Assembly (NCBI GenBank): GCA_014529385.2
Contig: CM043950.1
Span: 74,717,935 to 74,781,934, forward strand
Direction: 5' to 3'
DNA: 64,000 nt
From: Adiantum capillus-veneris
Taxonomy: Eukaryota; Streptophyta; Polypodiopsida; Polypodiales; Pteridaceae
Under the pieces are notes generated by a model. It saw nothing but the letters and a program-made list of their open reading frames with translations. It did no database searches and had not been told where the DNA came from. Numbering within the stretch: position 1 is the first letter of the stretch; each line of letters opens with the position of its first letter. This document shows, piece by piece, positions 1 to 11,600 of this stretch. The translations under genes were made by a program, and so were the position numbers.

Positions 1-252
1 TTTTCATCAAAATGACTCTTTCCAATGGAGCGATTTTCAATATTTAGAAATCATTGACTAAATTCTTATTCAAATACATCACCACAACCTTAGATAACAT
101 GCATATTCTCAGCTAAGAAGAGCACTTGCACATGTGACCATAGCTTCGAGCAACATAATATGACATCAATAATATCCTCTCAAAAACCTTTTACAATTAG
201 TGGTAGAATCTCTTGAAAATATCCTCCAAACAATACCACTTTATCCCCAAAT

Positions 253-420
253 TTAAAGATCCCATTGGATTATAATGCTATTAGTATATGTAACATTCGA
301 GGGAACAGTTCGGAAGCAGAGCTTTTGAAGCTTGGATGACCGATCATATGGGATGAGGCACCAATGACACACCGCTATAATTTTACAAGACCTTGATACG
401 ACTAAACGTGACATTATGAG
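253..420 (+). pseudogene. Helitron Pif1-like helicase remnant, Walker B piece
   Basis: In the forward frame this short stretch reads FKIPLD, then CNIRGNSSEAELLKLG, then IWDEAPMTHRY. That is the segment of Helitron (Rep/Pif1 family) helicases running from just after the Walker A region to the Walker B DEAP motif. Stops appear after THRYNFTRP, so it is dead. In an intact Helitron helicase this piece directly follows the segment that here lies inverted at 414-1340. The window starts inside or next to the element, so no Helitron 5' end is visible. The family is clear from the DEAP context; the exact ends are approximate. Confidence 0.7.
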
Positions 421-1340
421 TAAGTTGTATGGCCTTTGGATAGAAGGAGGGATGCTATACCTAAAGATGTGAATGCCAAAGCAATTATATTGTGGCCACA
501 CAAATAAGAAAGCAAGCAGTTATAAAGACAGGTCTTCCCAGAGCCACTCGGATCAATCAAAACAAAAATGTCACATGCACCATAATCATCTGCATTCAAT
601 ATTGAGTCATAATCTCTTCTTTGGCACTCATTCATGATTATTTCCATATCAACATTTACCAATGCCTATCTTATTGTATCAAACATCACCTCCTCAATTA
701 GTAACCCATTTTGCAATCTAGTCCATAATAATCATTCTCGTGTTGACATGCCTTGAAAATCACACAAATGCTTTCAGTATTGTTGCAATATTTTCTCTAT
801 TTGTAACAACGCCAAGTCTTTTACAAAATCACAATCAATCTCCTAGCTAGGCAAGCTTCCTTGAGGGAAGGATACAAAATTCCATCAATAGTTCAGATCT
901 CTTCACTAGACATACATTCTTTACAAATTGTCAAAAGCATACGGAAGAAGTATTTTTTCAAGAGCACTGTGAGAGACATTATACATGCCTATAACATACC
1001 CTCGTCTTCTTTGTATCCATTTCTTAGAGAAGCGGTTTTCCATTCACACAGGAAATGGATACAATAGCGTACGCTCATCTTTCTACAATTCATTAGCTTT
1101 GAACTATTCTCTAAGATTAATGTTTTGATTTCTATCTCATGTCAATACATCTTGCAAATTATCATCGTCATTAAAGACTACACTATTTTGCATAGACAGA
1201 TGAACTTGCAATCTTTGTATATCAAGCTTTTTTTAATGCATCTAATAAGAGTAAATAAGTAAGCACATCTCTTTTGCAAATATGTACCTTGCATCCAAGT
1301 AAACATTTATCGTATCAAGAACTGATTTGGAGGAGATTTC
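414..1340 (-). pseudogene. Helitron Pif1-like helicase remnant, N-terminal and Walker A piece (inverted)
   Basis: Read on the minus strand from 1340 downward, the decayed frames give, in order, a YLDARYI stretch, VIGMYNVSHSALEKILLPYAF, a FEDLRT-like stretch, DCDFVKDLALLQIEKILQQ, and finally DPSGSGKTCLYNCLLSYLCGH ending GHTTYS at 414. This matches the N-terminal helicase part of plant Helitron RepHel proteins. The Walker A loop normally reads GxGGTGKT; here it is DPSGSGKT. Only the last 82 codons (662-414) are open; the rest holds stops and frameshifts. The strand is opposite to the flanking helicase pieces, so the remnant is rearranged. Confidence 0.68.
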
Positions 1341-2159
1341 AACAGGTTCCTCTAGTAATAGTCAAAGATTCTCGACAGGATATTGTTGATGTAAAATTAT
1401 GTCGTTGGAGCCTCCACTGGAACATGTAGTCACATATGCAAGAGCTCTTCTTAACTCAGAATATGGATGCTATCTAAGGTTATGGTGATGTATCTGAGCA
1501 AGCATTTAGACAATTTGGAATAGCTACATTGAAGAGAGCCATTCTGATGAAAATGTAAAATTACTCGAGCATATGCTATTGAAAATAGTGGACTTCAAAG
1601 TCTATTGTCTTGGTCATACAAAAATATGAACACAAGTGAAGTCTATAATAGTTTTTTTCAGGGATTGTACAATCTTGGCACCTAAAAATGAAAAAGTTGA
1701 TGCCGTAGATGATTATGCTTTGGTTTTGTTGGATGGGGAGAAAATAGATTATCTCACTACAGACTCCGTTGTATCTTCCATGAACACAAATAATTTTACA
1801 TACACTATTGAATATATTGATAGCTTGATTTTTAATGGTAGGTATACAATTGATTTGCAAAAACTTTCAATCTAAAGTGATAGAAGCCTAGATTATAATT
1901 GGAACTAACTATGGAGATAGAGTATTCCTCCCTCTCATTACATTCATGCCTACCACTCTCTAGATTCTTTTTGATGTGAGATGAAGCCATTTCTAATAGG
2001 GTTAGCTTTTAGTATGACCATCAACAAGTCTCAAGGAAAAACTCTACATGTACTTGGTCTTTGCTTGCATGCTAGAATCTTTTCTCATGGTATCTTTCTT
2101 TATCAAGAGTGAGATCTTGGAATGCTTTGAAGGTCCACATAAGTGAACATAATAAATAA
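1320..2159 (+). pseudogene. Helitron Pif1-like helicase remnant, C-terminal piece
   Basis: Forward frames give a GGDF-like stretch followed by VPLVIVKDSRQDIVDVKL (about 1326-1400), an LTQNM-like motif near 1455, and an open stretch at 1636-1875 containing LAPKNEKVDAVDDYALVLLDGE. Next comes IGTNYGDRVFLP and, around 1990-2040, PFLIGLAFSMTINKSQGKTL, the conserved Pif1 helicase motif. After one frameshift the frame ends YLSLSRVRSWNALKVHISEHNK with a TAA at 2157-2159. These are the terminal helicase motifs of Helitron RepHel, in the correct order. Several stops and frameshifts make it a pseudogene. No CTRR terminus or 3' hairpin was recognised downstream. Confidence 0.72.
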
Positions 2160-3191
2160 ACTCTAAAAAGGATCCAATAAGACCACCACTTCTCACCCAT
2201 AATGTTGTGGGACAAAGAGATGTTACAGATGGCTAGAGAAAGCGCCTCTTAGATATAATGCTTATTAACAAGTAAAACACTTCTACTACATGAGTTTTAG
2301 GGATTGTGTATTTCACTCTTTATTTTGTAAAATCAGATCAAAGATTGCTATAAAAATATGTCATGTGTATGTATGTGTGTGAATATTTGGATGTCCTTGT
2401 ATTTCTACTTCAAGTGATTTACTATTTATGGTGTTTTTAATATAAAATTGCAATCTTCTTTTTTAAAAGATATGACATTAAAGAAGGCATTGAACATTAT
2501 CTACTTTTAGCTAAATGCTTCATTACTCTCTCTATTTCACATCTATAATAAGATCTAATTATATTGTTTCAAAAATTGTCAATTTATACTCAATTTACAC
2601 ATTTTTACCTAATTGGAGAGTCTCACTCACTGCACATGATATAGTGTGTATAGTTGAAAGCTTTGAAGCGGTGAAGTGAGTGTCAATAACGCAATGGTTC
2701 TTCTTATATTTTGTTTTATCGTTAAGTTCATTCTTCTTTAAAAAAATATTGGGTTCTAGAATTATTACTTTTGTGATCATATTTGATGGTAGTACATGAA
2801 TTCTTTGGAGGATCCCAAGGATACTTCCACATCTATGTGGTGTTGAATCATGCAGCAAGTTCACGTCGCATAGGGATTGACAAACTCGTCAACCACTTGT
2901 CTCCGAATGCACCATACCATACACCTATGGAGATAAGCATGAGAATTGGCGAATTGTTTTGTATAACCTCTGCGAGGGAGGTCGTCATTAAGGTAAAATT
3001 GTTCATTGCATAAGTCCTTGGGTATTGTGGATGTCACCTGTAACATCTCGAAGATTGTCATTTTAATGCGACAAGTCCTTTGTGGGTTCAAATATTTGGT
3101 TACTTTTAAAATCATTTTCTTTTTTAGAGAGAAATCTTACATTGTGTTGACGAAGATTATTTGAATAATGGACAACTCTTCCTCTCCATAA

Positions 3192-3241
<50 letters not shown>

Positions 3242-4570
3242 GAATATCATTGTACGTTGTGTGACTCATAGGCCGACATGGGCTTTTATGACTACCTACA
3301 TAGGTTGATATGCAGCTCGATGATGATGTCGCAAGCTTCTATTTTGCTACTACACACTAGTATTTGACCATGCCGGATTCACTAGTACCTTTCATATGGT
3401 GCCACATGAGAACACAATAGGGGGGAGTGGTGTTTAGAACTCCCATAAGCGTATACAATAGGGGGTGCCCCCAAATTTCGGGACGCATATACCATACATA
3501 AGAGGGGGTTGGGGGAGGGGGAGAAGAAAGGGTATATAAGTTCACCACCCTGTAGGTTTGTTTACAAAATTAAGGGTATTTCCCAAGCTGTCCACTATAA
3601 AATATATAAGATAGCATGTGCGTTTAATGCAATGGTAGTAAATTTACTAAAATGATATATAATTTATTATGCATTAGGGGCATAAATAACCAATAGAGGT
3701 AAATTTAATGAAGCGGTTTTTTAAATCCAAAACATCAAGAAGCATGAATACATTTGTTTACATGCAAACGCGAAGATACAATTCACATTTTCCGTCTAAG
3801 CATTGATATTGACCAAAATTTTTGTTGCGGATAGCCCTTCGCGAAAATTTTCGCATGTGCTACTCCTTGTGAAAATCTGCGTTAAAATTGTGGAGATCAA
3901 GCATGCCAAATTTCATTGTCTCTAAATGGAGACATTTATCCAGGGGTAAAAGAAGTGCAAGGAGTTGTCATCCTCGCCCCTTCTCGTGTGGGCTCTCTCT
4001 GTTGATTTTCCAAATGGAGTGTATCTCACAAATCATTCAACAAGAGTCTTAGGTTCCATTCTCGTAGCAGCTTGATATCCTCGCTCTTTGTCTTGCTTTT
4101 AACACATTTTGGTCATCGCCGCATAGGCCAACATGAGTGAGGTGCGCGTGTAGGTGAGACCAACAAAACGAGCGCATAGAAGAAGCAAAGGAGACTTGAA
4201 GCTCAAAATAGTATTAATGGGCAGGCAACAGTAGGCTCCACCAAGCAACATAGTGCTAGGCAAATGTGGCCTATACAACAAGCAATAAGCGCAGATGCAT
4301 GAAGTAAATAAACTTTTTTCTAAACATACGTATAATTTTTTAAAGATTAATTGACTTAATTAGAAGCCCTATTTGTCAGTGTTGATACCCTTGTGAGTAT
4401 GATGTGGCATAGGAGGAAGGGTTGAGCTGGACGAGAGAGAGCGTGGAGAAGAACAAAAAAAATATAAAGAGAGGGAGGACAATAGCAAGAAGGACTTGCA
4501 TTGCAGACAAGAGAAGGCATGTTCAAGCAGTGTTGTATTTGTTTGGGGGGGGTGTGTGCATGAATGCGTG
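2160..4570. other. No recognisable gene; AT-rich intergenic sequence
   Basis: About 2.4 kb with only short open frames in all six readings and no domain I recognise. It contains the CT/TA microsatellite at 3192-3241. The stretch 3357-3548 reads open on minus but is proline- and tyrosine-rich filler without homology that I can name. I see no LTR, TIR or RNA gene here. Confidence 0.5.
3192..3241. repeat. Compound microsatellite (CT)n(TA)n
   Basis: A run of CT dinucleotides passes directly into a run of TA dinucleotides. This is a simple-sequence repeat with no coding content. Confidence 0.95.
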
Positions 4571-4577
4571 TGTGGGG

Positions 4578-4579
<2 letters not shown>

Positions 4580-4610
<31 letters not shown>
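4580..4610. repeat. (GA)n microsatellite
   Basis: Uninterrupted AG/GA dinucleotides just upstream of the TRIM 5' LTR, preceded by a short G run. The apparent RERERE and SLSLSL open frames across it are artefacts of the dinucleotide. Confidence 0.95.
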
Positions 4611-4613
<3 letters not shown>

Positions 4614-4627
4614 GCGCGCATACGTGT

Positions 4628-4771
4628 TGTTGAGATTATATGTGAAGCTACTCAATATATGGCTTCTCCATATATGGCACCCAGGTCCCCTCTATATATA
4701 CATCATCTCATGTGTGTATTCTACACACTTTGGGGTTCTATTTCTGTGCTCTCTCTCTCTCTCTCTCAACA
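4628..4771 (+). repeat. 5' LTR of the TRIM element
   Basis: A 144-bp LTR with terminal inverted TGTTGAG/CTCAACA. It ends in a short CT tract just before CAACA. It matches 7018-7187 almost base for base outside the CT tract, which is much longer in the 3' copy. Confidence 0.88.
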
Positions 4772-4783
4772 TGGTATCAGAGC
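4772..4783 (+). promoter_or_regulatory. Primer binding site (initiator tRNA-Met)
   Basis: TGGTATCAGAGC lies directly after the LTR terminal CA. It is complementary to the 3' end of initiator tRNA-Met, the usual primer of plant Copia and TRIM elements. Confidence 0.88.
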
Positions 4784-4795
4784 AGTACGTTTTTG

Positions 4796-5700
4796 TTTTC
4801 ATTTTTCTCTTGATTGAAAACAATTTTATAGAAACTATGCTCTTGACGCACCGGAATCGATGTGGTCTACAACTTTGCAGAGGAAAGTTTTTTCAAATAT
4901 ATTCTGCACCGATTTTGAGTTATCGTTCGCGGACTGCGTACATGTCCGAAAAGCAACTGTCATTTTATGTTTTTGATTTATCTCCTAATTGAAAAGGATT
5001 TTGCAAAAACTACCTACAATTGGCAACGGAATCAATATGGTCTACAACTTTGTAGAAGAAAGCTTTTTCAAATTCTGTACCGATTTTGAGTTATCGTTCG
5101 GGGACTGCATACATATCTGAAAAGCAACTTTGTTTTTTTTTTAAAAACAATTCTCCTAATTGAAAACGATTTTGTAGAAAGTACCCACGAAAAGCAACGA
5201 ATTTGATGTCGTCTACAACTTTGCAAAAGAAAGTTTTTCAAATTCTGCATTGATTTTTGAGTTATCGTTTGCAGACTACGTACATGCCCAAAAAGAAACT
5301 TTCGTTTTATCTTTTTGATTTTTCTCCTAATTGAAAACGATTTTACAGAAACTATCCGCCCTAGGTAACGGAATCGATGTGGTCTACAACTTTGTAAAAG
5401 AAAGTTTTTTCAAATTCTGCATTGATTTTGAGTTATTGTTTGCGGATTGTGTACATGCCTAAAAATCAATTTTTGCTTTTTTTGTTTTTCGATTTTTCTA
5501 CTAATTGAAAATGAGTTCGCAAAAACCATTCGCTCGATCCATTGGAATCAATTTGTTCTACAACTTTGCAGAAGAAAATTTCTCTAAATGCTACACCAAT
5601 TTTGGGTTATCGTTCTCGGACTGCGAACATGTTTGAAAAGAAAATTTTACTTTTTGCTTTTGATTTTCCTCATAATTGAAAACTTCTCAATTATAATTTC
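4796..5700 (+). repeat. Tandem array of about 172-bp units inside the TRIM
   Basis: Five consecutive degenerate units, each starting near CTCCTAATTGAAAA (about 4808, 4983, 5152, 5326, 5498, with a sixth start at 5671). Each contains GTCTACAACTTTG, then ATTTTGAGTTATCG, then a GGACTGCGTACATG-like stretch. Measured spacings are 169-175 bp. No reading frame is conserved, so this is a satellite-like interior rather than a protein repeat. Confidence 0.88.
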
Positions 5701-5929
5701 TCTTAATCAATCATATATTTTTTACTGACGTAAGTTTGCCGCAAAAGCCAGTTACATATCGTTCCGATCTAGTCGAGCTGTTGATGATCGTCTAAATTCT
5801 ATCGAGCTACTGTTGGTACATGATCTTTTGTTATATGATATACTCATTCATTGATTCTCGTATAATTATTCTTCTAAAGATATAGTTTACGTTGTTTTAT
5901 TGATAATCTCTCATTGATACCATAGTGAT

Positions 5930-6310
5930 TTTGATGGTATCATGATGATGTTTTGTTAGTACTTTGGTCATAGTGATTTTCGTTGATACCATGATGATAT
6001 TTCGTTGATACCATGGTTATTCTCAGTGATGCCATGATGATATTTCGTTGATTCCATTGTTATTCTCGGTGATACCATGATGTTGTTTTGTTGATACCAT
6101 GGTTATTATCGGTGATACCATGATGATATTTCGTTGATGCCATGGTTATTCTCGGTGATACCATGATGTTTCGTTCATACCATGGTTATTCTTGGTGATA
6201 CCATGATGTTGTTTCATTGATACCATCGTTATTCTCGGTGATACCATGATGTTTTTTTGTTGATACAATGATTATTCTCGATGATATAATGATGCTTTTC
6301 ATTGATACCA
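5930..6310 (+). repeat. Tandem array of about 43-bp units inside the TRIM
   Basis: Repeated alternation of GATACCATGATGATATTTCGTT and GATACCATGGTTATTCTCGGT gives a period near 43 bp with some shorter or longer units. Units become more degenerate towards 6300. No protein is implied. Confidence 0.85.
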
Positions 6311-7017
6311 TGATGATTTATTCATTTTTATTCATACAATGATGATGTTTTATTAATACTTTGATGATATTCATTGAAATCGCTACGTTGATAAATGTCG
6401 TTTTATGTAGTATATACACATGTCATTTGCACACGTAATCACGCATCAAGTACTTTTACGTTCAAACTTTATGTCCCATATGCTGTCGTGCGTATATATA
6501 TCGTCAAAAGAGTGGCATTGCGAACCATCTCTTATGGCATTGTGAACGTAATTATTTGACTAAGGATGCTAATAATTTTCATGAGTGTGTTTTTTGAGTC
6601 TATCATCTATTGATCAAAGAATTGATTCCATGAAGACAAACTTGGTGACAATAAAAGATTTATGAAGACATGTTTGGTGATGCCATATTGATGACAACAT
6701 GAAGACATGTTTGGTGATGCCATACTAATTACAAGCTACATAGCAGATTCATGGAAACACTTGTGATTACCAGCTAATCGATAGCCTTTACACCTCTTTA
6801 TTGAACCTTTGTATTCATTATTGTATTTGATAGGATAGGAGTAATGTAACTCCTCGTAAAATATTCATTGTAAAAGGAGTGATGTAGCTCCTCACGAACA
6901 TTTGTACATTCAATGATTTTTATAATATAACGGTGGGTGTATATAGAGCTGTGGGTTTTTCCCTTGATCCCCCAAGGTTTTTTCGTCCACAGTTAGGGAC
7001 CCTTATTTGAGCAGGGG

Positions 7018-7137
7018 TGTTGAGATTATATGTGAAGCTACTCAATACATGGCTTCTCTATATATGGCACCCAGGTCCCCTCTATATATACATCATCTCT
7101 TGTGTGTATTCTACACACTTTGGGGTTCTATTTATGT

Positions 7138-7184
<47 letters not shown>

Positions 7185-7187
7185 ACA
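7018..7187 (+). repeat. 3' LTR of the TRIM element
   Basis: A copy of the 5' LTR beginning TGTTGAGATTATATG and ending CACAACA. The CT microsatellite within it (about 7139-7181) is expanded, which explains the 170 bp length against 144 bp. Confidence 0.88.
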
Positions 7188-7192
7188 CATGT

Positions 7193-8689
7193 GTGTGGGG
7201 AAACATAAGAAATAGTAAGAGGAAAAGAATGCACATGAACCTGCTTTACAAGACCTTTACAGTGTAGAGTAGTAGGCCATTAACGAGAACCACTTTTCCC
7301 AAGCGCTCCAAGCACAACTTAGTACTTTTGAAGCTTGTGAGAGTGGCCCCGTGTATAATTCTAGGTTCTAGACACTAATCATCTTAGCAAATGTTTTCTT
7401 ATGTGAAACATTAGAAGGTGTGCATCTCTTTTTTGTGTCGTGCATGTAGCTTTTTACTAGTGGCCATTATTATTTGCAAATAGTCAATGCATTTTGTCAT
7501 GTTAAAAATGCCTCAAGTTGAACATAGGATGCTCCTTGAAGATCCAAACGTTTTGAATGATCAAAAGCACATTGTGTTGTGGAGGAAAAGTGGATTGGTA
7601 GGCAAAAAGCATGTCAAAGCAACAAGCATTAGTAGTGACTCTGGCAGACCTTATTGCTCACTTTATTGGTGATGTTGGCGACAATTTCTCCTAGACATGA
7701 AGTAGCTTAAATTCTCTTTTTAAACCTCAATTAGAGACCATGATTATCAACATTTTGAGGAGTTGTGTCTACTTTTAAGAGAAATGGTTCTATTAGTAGA
7801 GGACTTGGTTGTGGGAGCTCCAACTTCAGAAGAATATGGTATTCAACCTGTTCGTTTCATGTGGGTGACCTAGACAATGTGATTGCTAGTGAGGAGGATA
7901 ACACAAAAAGCTCTTCACTCCTGAATATGGGATTGCATGGTTGCCAAGCCCGTCTTCACTATAACTGGCTCACAAGGGTTTCTTTCATCAGGTAACTCCG
8001 CAACTACGGAATATGTCTCTAGTGGCTCCAATGGTCACTTTAATTGGGACCATCAAAGGTACTTTTTAACATTATGATAGATTTAGTTAGTATCATGTAT
8101 AGCCAATGTTCATAATCAACGGTTTGAGGCTTTTACTATGACAAAGATGATGAAGAGAGCACACGGAGAAAAAATGAAGTCAATGGCGACTACTGTGACG
8201 ATGGGGATGAAGAGGGGGCTATGACGAGCCCTCTACTTTCACGACAAATCAATGGTCATTGGGAGAAATGAGATCTACGTAGAGCAGACTCTTTGGCAAT
8301 ATGTGTGTCAAGGATAGCTTCTAAAGATGTTAAGGAAGCTTCACATCAAGCTATACCCACTAGCATAGCACCCCAACATGGCGGTTTTTGTGGGTTCAGT
8401 CAGGATCACAGTCATTGAAGGAGGCTGGAAACTAGTTGGCTTGGCAATGGATTGGTCCTGAAGGGACTGAAGGAAAACTGGATCAAGGCACATATCAAAG
8501 GATGTTCTTGTTCCAAGAAGCTACTGTAGATGGGGTGCAAATGGGCTCTACCTATTCACTTCCTCCTTTGGTAGCACAGTGGGTGAGGTGGAGTCTATAC
8601 CCCGGGGGATTTACTAATACCTATGAGGAGATGTCACCTATGAGAAACCCTTGAGCCAAAAAAGGCAATCCTTAACGTTCAAGATGGAA
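7193..8689. other. No recognisable gene; possibly the decayed 5' part of LINE-A
   Basis: About 1.5 kb with only short open frames (7487-7672, 7765-7995, 8436-8654, all forward). None contains a domain I can name. By position it could be the leader and ORF1 region of the LINE that follows, but no RNA-binding or zinc-knuckle motif is visible, so this is inference only. Confidence 0.35.
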
Positions 8690-11600
8690 ATAGGGTTAGT
8701 ACACGTAAGGTAGGACTCATATGTAGGGGTTCAGGGATTAGGTGGGCCCGAGTTTCAGCGCCAGAGGGTCTGATTGCGTCAAGAGCTTGAATGATGCCTT
8801 GTGGGAGGAGAGATTGACCTTTTTATGCTACAGGAGCATCATCTGTGTGAGAGCCGCATTAGACGTTGTGGTGAGCTTTTGTGTGGGCGGTATGAGACAT
8901 TCTGGTCAATTGCATTTGGACCTGGTGGCATCCAGGGTGGGGTATGTATGACTATTGTAGACTCTTGGCAAAAGGCCATTGTGAATAGAGGGATTATTGT
9001 GTCTGGCAGGGCTTAGTGGATTACTTTGCAGGTTCAAGGTTGCCTCTTGGGATTCCTGAACATCTATGCACCCAATGTAGCGAGTGCATGTGAAGAATTT
9101 TGGTCTCACATTGTAGATTCTCTACCGCATGCAAAGCAATGGTGCATTGGGGTGAATTCAACATGTTGGAGGACCCCTCTAACAGGATTGGAGGTAGCCA
9201 GAGTACTCTGCATGGAGTTGAGTTAGCAGCTTGGGAGAGGTTATGTATGACTCTGTGGGTTTAATATGTGTGGCAGCATTCTAGCTTTACGAGGCTTCCA
9301 GACAGCTTGGCCTTCTCTCGTTCGGACGGTAAAGTGGGAGGAGTGAATATATCTTGGATAGATCGCTTCTAACTAGTGACCACTTCTGTGACTTGGGTAG
9401 GACAATTTGCATTTTGGATGGGACTTTTTCTTTTGGACTATGCACCAGTGATTCTCACAATGAGAGACAGATAGAGGAGGAGGATCACGATGCTACGCAT
9501 CCCTAAGAGGGTCTTGCTGGACTCTGCACTCAGAGAGCGAGTGCTGACAAAGTGGCCTCTGGACTTGCTCAGCTCAGTCGTCTATCTCTTAAGGAGTCTA
9601 CGGCCCGCCTCACTGCATCAAGAGAGGAGCCGCGTCTTCGATCGGGCTTTGCTTCCTTGTAGAGGATGCAGGAGTAGCATCTAGAAAGTCCTTGGTTGGA
9701 GGAGCACTCGGCAGGAGCTTTGTTGCCAGCACAAAGGAGAGACACCATGAGTTTGCTTTCCATCGACAGGCATCTCAATGGACCCAGGTCAATGATAGAG
9801 TGACAGGGGCTTTCTTTGAGACACTGGGACCGCGACATGCGCATGCCAAGGTCACTCAGTTGAGGAGTCCTGATGGGTTAGTTGCTTCAGAGCCAGAGGA
9901 CATGCATGCAATTGCTACTGGATTTTACCATGACGTGATGTCAGCAGAGCCTCAGTCAGAGTGTTAGGATGCATGTAGAGAGCAGGTTTGGGCACAAATT
10001 CCTTGTCTTGTGACTGAGGAGATGCTCCAAAGGCTTGAACTACCTCTTCAGCCAGAGGAGCTCCATGCGGCCCTCAGAGCACTTCCCCATGGTAGCTGTC
10101 CGGGTGAGGATGGTTTGACTATAAGATTTTTCTTAGAGTATTGGGACTTGCTCGGCTCAGATCTATGCAACGCTTTTCAATACATCCTACACATAGGAGA
10201 GATGCTTGAGAGCATGAGTGAGGGCCTGATTTACCTCATTCCCAAGGAGGGTGGCTCCTTGGATGAGATTCGGCAGTGATGGCCTATCAACATTCTCAAC
10301 TCATTCTACAAAATTCTGGCCAAGGCTTTGAGTTTGAGGATTCAACCACTTCTAGAGATCATTATACATGGGACACGGAGAGGTTTTTTCAAGGAGCGTA
10401 GTATGCTTGACAAGATCTTTACTTTTTGGGAGGCATCTGCCCTTGCGCGTCTTTGTGGTGAGGATATGGTGATACTTCTTCTTGATTTTGAGAAGGCCTA
10501 CGATAGAGTTGACTATGACTTTTTGGAGGGCACTCTATGCAGGATAGGCTTCTCAGACGCCTCAATCCGAGGTGTGTCAGCTCTTTATAGAAGGGCACAC
10601 AATCAGGTACTTTTAGCAGGTGGTAGAGGAGATCTTTTCATGGTCACACGTTCGATCAGACAGGGCTGCACTCTTGCCCCCTTCCTCTTTCTGTTCTATG
10701 TTGAGGCAATGAGCAGATTTTTGGTTTCATAGCAGGTTGGTCTACGTGGCTTTGCACTCCCTATTTGGGGCGACGAGCTACTAGTGTTGAGTTTGCAGAC
10801 GACTCAGCTTTGTACTTGGAGGGCTAGGAGGCCAACCTTCACAATTGTGAGCAGGCTCTTGAAACTTTTTATTGTGCATCAAGCACACTGATCAAATAGA
10901 GGAAGACAGTGGATTTCTTGGTTGGTAGTGCTCCTATGCCTGATTGGTTGCCTCACGAGGGACTCCAGTTCGATACTTGGGCTGTTAGGTTGGCTTGGAC
11001 TTGTCTCTTGAGCAGCAGATTGCTCCCCTCCTCTTGTCCATCAGGGGAAAGCTGTTACATTGGAGCTTTGCACGACTTTCTCTGGCTAGCAGAGTTGTAG
11101 TGGCCAACCCAGTGTTGTATGTGGTACATCACTTCTTGGTAGATCTTTTTGAGTTCCTGCATCACTAGGTAGAGAGGCTGATCAAGAATTTCCTGTGGTC
11201 AGGGCACGACACTCAAATAGCCCAAGCCAAAGTGGACTGGCAGGTCATCATTCTACCTTGTTCTCAGGGGGGTTGGGGATCATAGACCCAACACAGCAAT
11301 GTAGAGCCCTACTTGGGAAGTTTCTTGTCAAAGGATTGCTTCCAACGAAGGAGCCCTCGAAGGATTTTTTTCTTCAATGGTTTAGTGCTAGAGTGCCTCA
11401 GGCTGAAGGCCCTTGGAGACCTTCAACCAAATAAAGTTTCACATAGATGCGCACAATTGGCTTGAGCAGGAGACTGGAGAATTGTTTTGCTGTGAGCTTG
11501 CTTCGCTCCTGGGAGCATTTGCGGAGAGGCTTCGAGCAGCACCAGCCTACTTGCACGGAGGAGTGCCTCATACAGCCCCTTGTTTGGAACTCCATTGTTA

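Larger units (their letters stand above)
4628..7187 (+). mobile_element. Non-autonomous LTR retrotransposon (TRIM/LARD type)
   Basis: Two short LTRs (4628-4771 and 7018-7187) begin TGTTGAG and end in CAACA. The 5' LTR is followed immediately by TGGTATCAGAGC (4772-4783), the classic initiator-Met tRNA primer binding site of plant Copia elements. A purine run GAGCAGGGG (7009-7017) lies directly before the 3' LTR. Flanking 5-mers are CGTGT (4623-4627) and CATGT (7188-7192), a target duplication with one change. The 2.25-kb interior has no gag or pol homology and is largely two tandem arrays (about 4800-5690 and 5930-6310). It therefore needs enzymes in trans, probably from a Copia relative judging by the PBS. 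Confidence 0.85.

Noticed and set aside
3357-3548. Pro/Tyr-rich minus-strand frame
   Set aside because: Short, low complexity, and without support from neighbours or motifs.
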